The translations under genes were made by a program, and so were the position numbers. Below are positions 7,483 to 15,481 of a stretch of 64,000 nt of DNA, piece by piece. Source of the stretch: Pedobacter duraquae (GTDB lineage: Bacteria; Bacteroidota; Bacteroidia; Sphingobacteriales; Sphingobacteriaceae); the NCBI RefSeq assembly GCF_004362245.1, contig NZ_SNWM01000004.1:1-64000 (forward strand). The letters are read 5' to 3'. Numbering within the stretch: the stretch's first letter is position 1; the number at the start of each line of letters is the position of its first letter. A model generated the notes under the pieces. The model searched no databases. It was not told the origin of the DNA and saw only the letters and a list, made by a program, of their open reading frames with translations.

Positions 7483-7989
7483 TTATGTCAATATCGATGC
7501 CAGTTTGGAGATGATAACCCTGGTATCCCGGATGCAAGTAAGCCTGTTTGATTCAGTGCCGGCAGGATAGCAGGTAACTGCAATTTCTTCGATAAACGAT
7601 AAGCCTGATAGGTCAATAGATTCTTTAACCTCTTGTTCAATGCTTTTCATTAGGATCATGATTAATCGGGGTTGATATGTTCTGATTTTATGAGCTAATT
7701 GCTCTATTCCCCCCTGCCTCTGGTTTTTTCTGATTTTAACTGACGATTTATCAATAGGTGTACAAGTTAGATGTTCCAAAAAGCATCCCGTGCCTTTAAA
7801 GAACTGCAAAAAATCTTCTACAGATTTAAAATCGCCAAATACCTCACTAAATGCAAGATAAATTGTTCGAAACAGATTAGTATTTCCCAGGTAAAAATGT
7901 TTATCGTCACCTCCAGGAGCTTCAGAAACAAAGAGCAGCAGCACTTTAGCTGGCTGATATTGCCTCGAAATTTCGGTAACACTATACAT
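7483..7989 (-). CDS. uracil-DNA-glycosylase-fold protein of unknown role
   Basis: 168 residues from the ATG at 7987-7989. The N-terminal KVLLLFVSEAPGG followed by FYLGNTNLFRTIYLAF resembles uracil-DNA-glycosylase superfamily proteins (pattern hhhhGExPP...FYxxxxxLYRxxxxAF), and GCFLEHLTCTPID resembles their second core motif. The canonical glycosylase catalytic Asp and His motifs are not obvious, so a DNA-repair activity is not shown. A longer ORF begins at 8049, but the chosen start overlaps the stop of the LysR gene by 8 nt (ATGTATAG), a layout typical of translational coupling. The coupling suggests a job linked to the LysR regulon, which I cannot name. Confidence 0.6.
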   Translation of the reverse strand: MYSVTEISRQYQPAKVLLLFVSEAPGGDDKHFYLGNTNLFRTIYLAFSEVFGDFKSVEDFLQFFKGTGCFLEHLTCTPIDKSSVKIRKNQRQGGIEQLAHKIRTYQPRLIMILMKSIEQEVKESIDLSGLSFIEEIAVTCYPAGTESNRLTCIRDTRVIISKLASILT

Positions 7990-8881
7990 TATAGTTGTAG
8001 CTTTTAGCGAAGCGCATAAATAGTTCCGCCAGAGCGTCCTGCTGACCATGAAGCTGAATGAAATGAAACGGCCTTTCGATAACCATATCCTTGATATCTA
8101 TGATGCGGCATTCATTATTCTTGAGCTCTTTCAATATGGAGTGGATAGATAAAAAAGCCAGGCATTTGCTGTGAATCAAATAGGATTTAATGCTTTCGGT
8201 ACTACCTAACTGCATTTCTATATTTAAGTCCCCCACCTTTATCTGGTGTGCTTTTAAAGCATATGCAATAACATCTAGTGTACCAGAACCAGGTTCACGA
8301 AGTAATAAATCATAATCCTTCAACTCATTCGGTTTGATCATTTCCTTTTTCATGGCATAATTGTGACCAGAACACACCAGCACCAGCTCGTCTTTTAGAT
8401 ATTGTTCGTATTTAATCTGTGGGTTCCGGGAGATGCCTTCAATGATTCCAAAATCTATTTCCTTAGCAATCAAACGCTGCTCTACATCTTCTGTGTTTCC
8501 GGTAACCAGTTGAATTTGTATATCCTTAAACTTATTGTGAAACTGTGCCAATACAGGTGGAATGATATATTGTGCCACAGTACTGCTGGCACCAATCCTC
8601 AATATTCCTTTATGCTGTTTAATAAGTAGATTCATATCATATTCCAGTTCCCGGTAAGTTCCAAAAATCTGTTCTGCGTAATGCAACAATAATTCGCCGG
8701 CTGGGGTGAGGCTGATTTTTTTGTTTCCACTGCGTTCAAATAATGACATTTTGAACTCCTGCTCTAATTCTTTAATGTGTTTGGTTACAGCAGGCTGACT
8801 GATAAATAACTCTGCCGAGGCCTTTGTAAAATTCAGCCTTTTAGCGACAGCATAAAATACTTGCAAACGGAAATCTATCAT
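7982..8881 (-). CDS. LysR-family regulator (CysL/YeiE-like)
   Basis: 299 residues from the ATG at 8879-8881; a TTG-started extension to 8926 adds 15 residues ahead of the DNA-binding domain and is unlikely. Residues 1-60 form the winged helix-turn-helix (LQVFYAVAKRLNFTKASAEL, then ISQPAVTKHIKELE); about 85-290 form the effector-binding domain (LRIGASSTVAQYIIPPVL). It is divergent from the TsdA-like cytochrome gene, with a T-N11-A dyad between them. E. coli YeiE is a sulfite-responsive LysR protein next to the exporter YeiH, and a YeiH homologue lies in this cluster. I therefore infer that it senses sulfite or a related oxyanion and controls the sulfur genes. Confidence 0.88.
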   Translation of the reverse strand: MIDFRLQVFYAVAKRLNFTKASAELFISQPAVTKHIKELEQEFKMSLFERSGNKKISLTPAGELLLHYAEQIFGTYRELEYDMNLLIKQHKGILRIGASSTVAQYIIPPVLAQFHNKFKDIQIQLVTGNTEDVEQRLIAKEIDFGIIEGISRNPQIKYEQYLKDELVLVCSGHNYAMKKEMIKPNELKDYDLLLREPGSGTLDVIAYALKAHQIKVGDLNIEMQLGSTESIKSYLIHSKCLAFLSIHSILKELKNNECRIIDIKDMVIERPFHFIQLHGQQDALAELFMRFAKSYNYNV

Positions 8882-8940
8882 ACACGGTTTTAGTAGATAA
8901 CCTAAGATACAAACAATTTGTTTCAACGGGTACTGACATC

Positions 8941-8955
8941 ATAACCTTACGTTAT
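8941..8955. promoter_or_regulatory. candidate LysR-type operator (T-N11-A dyad)
   Basis: ATAAC-CTTAC-GTTAT is a perfect 5-5-5 dyad containing T-N11-A, the core pattern bound by LysR proteins. It lies in the 144-bp divergent gap, 59 bp from the LysR start and 70 bp from the cytochrome start, a usual place for control of both. Confidence 0.65.
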
Positions 8956-9025
8956 CATCAATAACTTTTTATGCTTTTTCTGATGAGTAGAATAAATGCA
9001 CATTTGTAACAGAAAAATATTGGTT

Positions 9026-10111
9026 ATGAATAAGGAATCAACAGAAAAAGAAATCAGACAAGCACTTATATATACAGCCAGGACAACGGCTATCATTGCG
9101 TTTCTATTTGTTGCTTGTGGAACCATTTTCATCTGCACTTTATTTTTTAATGGGCAGCCAGATGTAGTGACAGCAAAAACCAAACAGGATGTGGAAACCG
9201 GTATAGCTGCTGTTAACGTCAAAAGCCAGGTTGTACCTGCTGATGCCTGGAAAGCGCCTGATGAAAATACGATTCCGGCGGACACCAAGTACGGCCAGAT
9301 GATCAGGTATGGCAAAGAATTAATAGCACATACGAGCAAATATTTTGGGCCAAATGGATCCATAGCCCGTATTACAAATGGTATGAATTGTCAGAATTGT
9401 CACCTCGAGGGTGGAACCAAACTGTTCGGAAATAATTATGCTGGTTTTATTTCCAGTTTTCCTAAAATGAGTGGCAGATCAGGAAAGGTTGAACCTGCAT
9501 CGGCACGTATTGCAGAGTGCTTCAATCGAAGTCTTGCAGGCAAAGTACCAGACGAATCTAGTAAAGAGATACAGGCAATGCTGGCTTATATGAAATGGCT
9601 TGGAACAGGTGTAAAAAAAGGGGAGAAAGTGTTTGGAACGGGAACCGAAAAATTAAAATTCCTGGATAGGGCAGCGAATGTCAAACATGGAGCGATTTTA
9701 TATACCAGTAAATGTCAAAGTTGTCATGGTGCAAATGGTGAGGGAATACTCGATGAAGACAAACTAACTTATGTTTATCCGCCATTATGGGGCAAACACA
9801 GCTACAATGATGGCGCAGGGATGTATAGACTCAGTAACTTTGCGGGGTTCGTAAAGAACAATATGCCATATGGTGCCAGATATGGAGATGCGCAGTTAAG
9901 TGATGAGGAGGCCTGGGATCTCGCTGCTTTTGTGAACTCACAGCCAAGACCACATAAAGATCAGGGAAAAGATTACCCTGATTTGTTAAAAAAACCTTTT
10001 GATGCGCCATACGGACCATATGCCGACAAATTTTCTGAAAATCAACATAAGTATGGTCCATTTGCACCAATTGTAACCTCCGAAAAACAAGTAAAACTAA
10101 CAACTAAATAA
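9026..10111 (+). CDS. TsdA-like dihaem cytochrome c (thiosulfate dehydrogenase family)
   Basis: 361 residues, anchored by an N-terminal helix (about 20-42) with the rest outside the cytoplasmic membrane. Haem 1 site is CQNCH (122-126), followed 40 residues later by AECFNRS (Cys165), the place of the cysteine haem ligand in TsdA. Haem 2 site is CQSCH (230-234) with the methionine ligand probably in NNMPYG. TsdA joins two thiosulfates to tetrathionate and passes electrons to other cytochromes; the reaction can run backwards in some species. The first Met of the longer ORF (8996) is rejected because the ATG at 9026 starts a good N-terminus. First gene of an operon divergent from LysR. Function is inferred from family and context. 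Confidence 0.8.
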   Translation: MNKESTEKEIRQALIYTARTTAIIAFLFVACGTIFICTLFFNGQPDVVTAKTKQDVETGIAAVNVKSQVVPADAWKAPDENTIPADTKYGQMIRYGKELIAHTSKYFGPNGSIARITNGMNCQNCHLEGGTKLFGNNYAGFISSFPKMSGRSGKVEPASARIAECFNRSLAGKVPDESSKEIQAMLAYMKWLGTGVKKGEKVFGTGTEKLKFLDRAANVKHGAILYTSKCQSCHGANGEGILDEDKLTYVYPPLWGKHSYNDGAGMYRLSNFAGFVKNNMPYGARYGDAQLSDEEAWDLAAFVNSQPRPHKDQGKDYPDLLKKPFDAPYGPYADKFSENQHKYGPFAPIVTSEKQVKLTTK

Positions 10112-10130
10112 ATCATCAAAATCTAAAATC

Positions 10131-10586
10131 ATGAAAAAAATAACCTTAATCTGTACATTATTTTTGCTGATCGCAGCAACCTCGGCCACTTTTGCCCAAG
10201 CTACACCTGCTAATTTTACAGGGGCAAAAGCCACCCTGAAAAATTATAAGGCACTGTATGTAATCAATAACGGTGATGAGAAAAAGATTGCAGGAACACT
10301 TCGAAACCTAAAAAATGCACTCGACGATCCCAGGTTAAAAGGGAAAATCAATGCAGAACTTATTGCCTTTGGAGATGGCGTAGCTGTTTACCAGAAGAAC
10401 GGATCTTTTGAAAAAACATTGTTAGAACTGCAATCCAGAGGAGTAATTCTTGCACAATGTGAAAATACCGTCAGAGAAAGGAAAATCGAAAAAAATACCT
10501 TATTTGATTTTATCAGTTATGTACCCAGCGGCAATGGTGAAATCATCATCCGTCAATATCAGGGATGGGCAGTTGTACATCCTTAA
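10131..10586 (+). CDS. secreted DsrE/DsrF-like protein
   Basis: 151 residues with a clear signal peptide (cut after ATFAQ, about residue 23). The remainder shows the DsrE/F-like fold pattern: KALYVINNGDEKKIAGTLRN, an ELIAFGDGVAVY strand and a conserved cysteine at C110 in ILAQCENTVRER. DsrE-family proteins carry or transfer sulfur through such cysteines; periplasmic members often accompany sulfur-oxidation genes. It sits 19 nt after the TsdA-like gene, so it is in the same operon. A role in handling sulfane sulfur outside the cytoplasm is inference. Confidence 0.75.
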   Translation: MKKITLICTLFLLIAATSATFAQATPANFTGAKATLKNYKALYVINNGDEKKIAGTLRNLKNALDDPRLKGKINAELIAFGDGVAVYQKNGSFEKTLLELQSRGVILAQCENTVRERKIEKNTLFDFISYVPSGNGEIIIRQYQGWAVVHP

Positions 10587-10605
10587 ACCAAATAATTAGA
10601 AAATC

Positions 10606-11526
10606 ATGAAATATATAAATCACACCTTTTTAGCCACAGTTGCATTTTTATTGCTTTGTGGAAATGTTAAGGCCCAGGATCATCGCTTTGATCCGCCCTG
10701 GAATACTCCACCTGAAAGTAAAGTTCAGTTCACAGTACCTGGAGTAGACAATGTGCCTGATCTTTTTGGAGACATTAATGATCCCCAACTGGTGGTTTTC
10801 TTTGCCGGTAACCAGTTTATGTGCATTGACGAATTAATTGCAGCCTTTAAAAAGTCATATCCACATTATCAGCGGGTATTTGCCGAAACGCTTCCCCCAG
10901 GCATTTTAGCCCAACAAATAAAAACCGGTAGCATTGTGGTGGGCAACATGAGAATTACCTTAAAGCCGGATGTTTATACAGCTGGTAAGAACCGGATAGA
11001 CATGACCCCTGAATGGTTTAGCAAAACGACTTTATATGCTAGAAACAGGTTGGCAATCATGGTCCAAAAGGGAAATCCGAAGGCATTGAAGTCACTCAAA
11101 GATTTAGCAAATAAAGAGCTGAGGATCAGTATGCCCAATCCAGAGAATGAAGGGATCGGTAAACGTATTGAAGAAGCCTATGTGAAAGCTGGAGGGGAAA
11201 CATTAAAATCTACCATCATGGAAGATAAAGTTAAAGATAAGACTACTTATCTTACCATGATCCATCATCGCCAATCACCAATGAGGATCCTATACAACGA
11301 AAGTGACGCCGCTCCAGTATGGTATACTGAGGCCTACTATCAGAAAATGATTGGCCATCCTGTTGAGCTCATTGAAATTCCTGAAAAAGAGAATATCCAT
11401 GCGCAATATATAGCGGGACAGTTAAAAGATGCGCCACATCCGGCCGCTGCAAAAGATTTTATGGATTTTTTGATCAGTCCGCAGGCTGCTGCCATCTACA
11501 AAAAGTTTGGTTTTGATTTACCTTAA
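10606..11526 (+). CDS. periplasmic solute-binding protein, molybdate/sulfate-binding type
   Basis: 306 residues with a signal peptide ending near NVKAQ. Type-II periplasmic binding protein of the ModA/sulfate-binding style: a first lobe beginning LVVFFAGNQFMCIDELIAAF, a hinge region with RNRLAIMVQKGNPK, a KSLKDLANKELRISMPNP motif, and a C-terminal AKDFMDFLISPQAAAIYKKFGF, the ending seen in molybdate- and phosphonate-binding relatives. It is 19 nt from the upstream gene and 11 nt from a second binding protein. No ABC permease or ATPase gene is nearby, so it may serve a distant transporter or act as a periplasmic oxyanion sensor or carrier. The ligand is unknown. Confidence 0.75.
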   Translation: MKYINHTFLATVAFLLLCGNVKAQDHRFDPPWNTPPESKVQFTVPGVDNVPDLFGDINDPQLVVFFAGNQFMCIDELIAAFKKSYPHYQRVFAETLPPGILAQQIKTGSIVVGNMRITLKPDVYTAGKNRIDMTPEWFSKTTLYARNRLAIMVQKGNPKALKSLKDLANKELRISMPNPENEGIGKRIEEAYVKAGGETLKSTIMEDKVKDKTTYLTMIHHRQSPMRILYNESDAAPVWYTEAYYQKMIGHPVELIEIPEKENIHAQYIAGQLKDAPHPAAAKDFMDFLISPQAAAIYKKFGFDLP

Positions 11527-11537
11527 ACATAAACACA

Positions 11538-12287
11538 ATGAAAAATATATTTTTAACCATATTGTCAGTCGTTGCTGTAGTGACCATTGGGAATGCACAA
11601 ATCCCAAACGATACTTTATATGTCTATGGTCCCGGTGGGCCGCTCGGACCGATCAATGAATGTGCGAAGGTTTTTGGAAAGCAGCATGATATCGTAATTA
11701 AAGTCACTGCCGGGCCAGATAATGAATGGATGCCGGATGCAATGAAACATGCAGATCTGTTCTTTGGAGGAGCAGAATACATGCTTTCAAAATTCATGTC
11801 TGACCACCCAAACATGATAGTGGCGAACTCTCGGACAGAGTTATATAAACGTGCGGCAGCGATCCTGGTACGGCCCGGCAATCCTAAAAACATCAAAAAT
11901 CTGGGCGATCTCTGTAAACCAGGTGTGAAAATTCTTGATGTGAATGGGGCTGGGCAAATGGGGCTTTGGGAAGATTTGGCAGGTCGACAAGATCTGATTG
12001 CAAACATACAGCAGCGTATAGCAGGTACATTTGCAAATTCGGCATTGGGTATTGCTGCATGGAAAAATGATCCTCAATATGATGCCTGGATAACATTTGG
12101 CTCCTGGCATAACCGTTTACCAGACCTCACCTCAATGGTTAGGATTCCTGTTACACAAACAGTCTATAGAGGTACACCTGTAGTGAGGGGTAGCACTGGT
12201 ACGCATAAGTCGGAAACTGAGGATTTTATCAAGTTTATGCAATCCGATAAAGGACATCTCATTTTCAAAAAATGGGGTTGGGAATAA
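11538..12287 (+). CDS. AcfC-family secreted solute-binding protein
   Basis: 249 residues with a signal peptide cut near TIGNAQ. It begins the mature protein with DTLYVYGPGGPLGPINECAK and continues with FFGGAEYMLS, RPGNPKNIKNLGDL and WITFGSWHNRLP, the pattern of accessory colonisation factor AcfC, a subgroup of molybdate/sulfate-type binding proteins. It ends with DFIKFMQSDKGHLIFKKWGW. Last gene of the TsdA operon, 11 nt after another binding protein and followed by a strong hairpin. As with its neighbour, no membrane transporter genes are present. Binding of sulfate, sulfite or thiosulfate would fit but cannot be read from the sequence. Confidence 0.78.
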   Translation: MKNIFLTILSVVAVVTIGNAQIPNDTLYVYGPGGPLGPINECAKVFGKQHDIVIKVTAGPDNEWMPDAMKHADLFFGGAEYMLSKFMSDHPNMIVANSRTELYKRAAAILVRPGNPKNIKNLGDLCKPGVKILDVNGAGQMGLWEDLAGRQDLIANIQQRIAGTFANSALGIAAWKNDPQYDAWITFGSWHNRLPDLTSMVRIPVTQTVYRGTPVVRGSTGTHKSETEDFIKFMQSDKGHLIFKKWGWE

Positions 12288-12296
12288 ATAATGTCT

Positions 12297-12340
12297 AAAA
12301 ACTTATCTTCTATAACATGAAGTTATGGAAGATAAGTTTT
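12297..12340 (+). terminator. terminator of the TsdA-SBP operon
   Basis: Long hairpin: AAAACTTATCTTC pairs with GAAGATAAGTTTT, and the stem continues inside as ATAAC with GTTAT around an ATGAA loop. It ends in TTTT and lies 10 nt after the AcfC-like gene. Confidence 0.8.
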
Positions 12341-12404
12341 AATGATTTGATCGGGGTTTATTAGTTATGGATCTTTGAATTAGAAAATAAAGACAATCAA
12401 AATT

Positions 12405-13391
12405 ATGACACAAATCAAAGACAATTCAAATTCTTCTAAAATAAAGGCGGGTAACCTGCTAAACTTAAATTTAAACACCCGTAAAATTATCTTCATCCTG
12501 GCAGTTTTGCTGTGCCTCTTTCCATTTATGTCGCCTCCTTTAGCCTTATTGCTAGGATTAGTATTGGCGCAACTAATGGAACATCCCTATCTGCATTTAA
12601 ATCACAAGGCCACAAACCTGCTGCTAAAAATTTCTGTTGTCGGGCTAGGATTTGGAATGAATGTATTCAGTGCAATGAAAGCAGGAAAAGAAGGCGTACT
12701 GTTTACCGTAGTTTCTATTTTCGGAGTGCTTATCATTGGTTTTATCCTGGGAAAAGTATTTAAAATAGAACGTAAAACATCTTTTTTGATATCAGCTGGA
12801 ACGGCGATCTGTGGTGGAAGTGCTATTGCTGCATTGTCGCCTGTAATGAACGCAGAAGAAAAACAGATCTCCGTTGCAATGGGTACTGTTTTTATACTCA
12901 ACTCGGTGGCCTTATTTCTTTTCCCCGCTATCGGACATGCGCTTAACTTGTCACAGTCACAATTTGGTATGTGGTGTGCCATTGCTATTCACGATACCAG
13001 TTCTGTTGTTGGGGCAGCCAGTAAATATGGTGAACAAGCACTACAGATAGCCACAACTGTTAAGTTAGCCAGAGCACTATGGATTGTTCCCGTAGCGTTT
13101 GGTACATCTTTCCTGTTCAAAAGCAACAATAGCAAAGTTAGTATACCCTATTTTATAGGGCTATTTATCCTGGCAATGATCGCCAACACCTACTTACCTT
13201 TTATTAAGCCTTTTGCGCCCTACTTTGTAGCATTAGCAAAAGCAGGCTTAACTTTAACCTTGTTCCTGATAGGAAGCGGACTCTCATTTACTATCTTGAA
13301 AGCAGTGGGGATAATGCCACTGTTACAAGGCGTAATTTTATGGATAGTAATTTCAAGTGCTGCATTATGGGCAGTTATATCTTTGGTTTAA
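12405..13391 (+). CDS. YeiH-family putative sulfate/sulfite exporter
   Basis: 328 residues, about ten membrane helices. Conserved stretches of the UPF0324/YeiH family are seen: LLKISVVGLGFGMN, SAGTAICGGSAIAALSPVM (the signature), AIAIHDTSSVVGAA and KLARALWIVP. The family includes TauZ, proposed to export sulfate formed during taurine use. It has its own 117-bp upstream gap after a terminator, so it may be transcribed separately from the cytochrome operon. In E. coli, yeiH neighbours the sulfite-sensing LysR gene yeiE; a LysR gene lies 3.5 kb away here. Export of sulfate or sulfite after sulfur oxidation is the likely role, by context. Confidence 0.85.
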   Translation: MTQIKDNSNSSKIKAGNLLNLNLNTRKIIFILAVLLCLFPFMSPPLALLLGLVLAQLMEHPYLHLNHKATNLLLKISVVGLGFGMNVFSAMKAGKEGVLFTVVSIFGVLIIGFILGKVFKIERKTSFLISAGTAICGGSAIAALSPVMNAEEKQISVAMGTVFILNSVALFLFPAIGHALNLSQSQFGMWCAIAIHDTSSVVGAASKYGEQALQIATTVKLARALWIVPVAFGTSFLFKSNNSKVSIPYFIGLFILAMIANTYLPFIKPFAPYFVALAKAGLTLTLFLIGSGLSFTILKAVGIMPLLQGVILWIVISSAALWAVISLV

Positions 13392-13397
13392 AATACA

Positions 13398-14789
13398 TTA
13401 GTTACTGATCATCACCAGCTTTTTTGAAAGATCATCAATAAGAACCACATGTTTATAATCGGCGCCACCTGTTCCTACACTCTTAATTATCCCCGAGGAT
13501 TGACCGCTAAAAGCTCCTTTTTCATCGGTCTTAAAAGAATTGATGACATAATCTGCGTTAAACGTATCATTTGAGGAGTTGGTTAACGCTAAAGTATACG
13601 AAGTATTTGGCTCGAGTTTTTTAAAGTCCTGTTGGACAAGATCAGTCAAGCCTACGCTTCTTACGTTTAGCATGCCTGATGACATTGAATTATCCTTATT
13701 CATCAATTTAATCACCTGACTTTTGTCTGCAAGATTAAGCGGGGTTAAATTTTCTTTTGAGGCATTTGCAGGGCTGGCATTAGCGGCGTACAACAATGCT
13801 TGCGGACATTGTCCAATAGCAATGGTTTTTACAACGGCCATTTTTACCAGATCAACCACTTGTACCTGGTCATCATTTTCTAATCCGACATATGCAAATT
13901 TACCATCTGCCGAAGTCCAGACGCCATGTGGCAATGATCCTGTCGCAACGCTATCAGTAAGCTTGAAATCTTGTGAAACACTAAATACTTTTAAGCTGTT
14001 TTCTCCGCCAATGGTTGCCAGCATCACAGGTGAATCATTAACTAAAGTAAAAGTGACATGGTTGGTAATTGGACCTGTATTTAGTACTGTATGTATCGTA
14101 TTTGTCTCCGTGCTGATGACAGTGATCTTCCCTACATCCTTATGTGTCAATGCAATCCATTTCCCATCAGGACTACAGAATATATTTGGAGAAAATGGAC
14201 TAACTACTGGAATACGCTTTACAATAGCATAAGAAGTTGCATTCACTACATCCACTTCTGCAGTAAAGCTGGAACAAATATAAGCCCATTTTCCATCTGG
14301 AGTAAAAGCAACCATTCCCGGGCCGTCGGCTACTGGAATTTGCTTGATTTCAATCAGTTTATTTGCATCAATTACGCTGATATACGATTCTCCTCTTACC
14401 GATATCCATGCCTGTGATCCTGAAGGGTTAAAGGTTGCCTCATGCGGTGAACGTCCGATATAAACAGTTTTTAAAACTTTATTTTTTGCTGTTGAAATAA
14501 AGGTTACTGAATTTGATCCAATGGAAACCGCTGCTAGTAATTGCCTTTTAGGGGAATAACCCAGGCCATGAACCAGGGCCTGTCCCTTATATAGAGGACT
14601 TAAGATATCAGGTTGGGGTTTACCAAGAACAATATTTCCTAATAGCGTTTGTGTTGAGGGATCTAAGACAGAAACCGTATTAGATATCTGATTGCCTGTA
14701 TAAACCCTGTCTTGGGCATAGATTGATTGTGCTTTTGATTGTAGGGCAAAACTGAATATTAATAGCGTAAACAAGGATATCTTTTTCAT
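13398..14789 (-). CDS. secreted YncE-like beta-propeller (YVTN repeat) protein
   Basis: 463 residues with a signal peptide (to QSKAQ). Repeats of about 40 residues with the YVTN/lactonase style follow: VYTGNQISNTVSVLDPST, SVTFISTAKNKVLKTVYIG, ISVIDANKLIEIKQIPV, VDVVNATSYAIVKRIPV and VQVVDLVKMAVVKTIAIG, giving a seven-bladed propeller over roughly residues 25-330. The last 120 residues form a separate domain I do not recognise. No haem site, so it is not a cytochrome cd1 type. It is the third gene of the unit led by the sulfite oxidase, 3 nt after the DUF305 gene. Its role there may be binding or scaffolding; that is a guess. Confidence 0.75.
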   Translation of the reverse strand: MKKISLFTLLIFSFALQSKAQSIYAQDRVYTGNQISNTVSVLDPSTQTLLGNIVLGKPQPDILSPLYKGQALVHGLGYSPKRQLLAAVSIGSNSVTFISTAKNKVLKTVYIGRSPHEATFNPSGSQAWISVRGESYISVIDANKLIEIKQIPVADGPGMVAFTPDGKWAYICSSFTAEVDVVNATSYAIVKRIPVVSPFSPNIFCSPDGKWIALTHKDVGKITVISTETNTIHTVLNTGPITNHVTFTLVNDSPVMLATIGGENSLKVFSVSQDFKLTDSVATGSLPHGVWTSADGKFAYVGLENDDQVQVVDLVKMAVVKTIAIGQCPQALLYAANASPANASKENLTPLNLADKSQVIKLMNKDNSMSSGMLNVRSVGLTDLVQQDFKKLEPNTSYTLALTNSSNDTFNADYVINSFKTDEKGAFSGQSSGIIKSVGTGGADYKHVVLIDDLSKKLVMISN

Positions 14790-14792
14790 ATG

Positions 14793-15389
14793 TTAATGGG
14801 AGTTTGTAAATGTCTTCATTTGTTGGATTTCTATCTGTTCATCTGAGATAATATTCTCGGCCAGTCTTTTTACATTTTTATTTTTTCCATACCGCAACTC
14901 AACTTTAGCCATGTCGATGGCAGCCTGATGGTGAGGAAGCATTATCCTTGCAAAGGACAGATCAGTATCAGACAATTGTTTTTCTTCAGGCATTTGTTCC
15001 ATCATCACTTTCATCATCTTCTGGTTGGCGTTTTGATGTTGGTTGCCTGTAGCGATAAATCCTTCAGGATGGCTGAGCAGGAGTCGCATTTGCTGAATCT
15101 GGGTTTGTTGCTCAGCTTTGATACTTTTAGCTAGCTGAATCATTTCTTTATTTTTTCCGGTCTTAATCTCTTCTTCTGCCATATCAATAGCACCCTGGTG
15201 ATGTGGGATCATCATTTGTATGAAATCTCTGTCTGCAGATGTGGTAGCTGATATTTCATCCATCTTCATCATCATATGAGCCATTTGCCCAAGGAAGACA
15301 TTTTTTTTAGTTGCCATTTGCATGTGTTCATGTTGTGCTCGTGCAGAGAAACTAGCAAATAGTAGAAGTATAGACGTGAATCTGATCAT
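14793..15389 (-). CDS. DUF305-domain secreted protein, two repeats
   Basis: 198 residues with a signal peptide (to SFSARA) and then a His/Met-rich start (QHEHMQM). Two DUF305 half-domains are visible, each with the motif M(I/L)PHHQxAIDMA: MIPHHQGAIDMAEEEI near residue 64 and MLPHHQAAIDMAKVEL near 151. These ferritin-like helical proteins often occur with metal, mostly copper, resistance genes, and the HH pairs may bind metal. It lies 92 nt after the sulfite oxidase gene and 3 nt before the propeller gene, so it is part of that minus-strand unit. Confidence 0.85.
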   Translation of the reverse strand: MIRFTSILLLFASFSARAQHEHMQMATKKNVFLGQMAHMMMKMDEISATTSADRDFIQMMIPHHQGAIDMAEEEIKTGKNKEMIQLAKSIKAEQQTQIQQMRLLLSHPEGFIATGNQHQNANQKMMKVMMEQMPEEKQLSDTDLSFARIMLPHHQAAIDMAKVELRYGKNKNVKRLAENIISDEQIEIQQMKTFTNSH

Positions 15390-15481
15390 GGTTTGATGTA
15401 GAATATTAATTGTGATAAACTGTTTATGCCAAACAAGCCTTATGCGATAACCGCAAGATCCTGAAATTTGTTCTTATTGAG

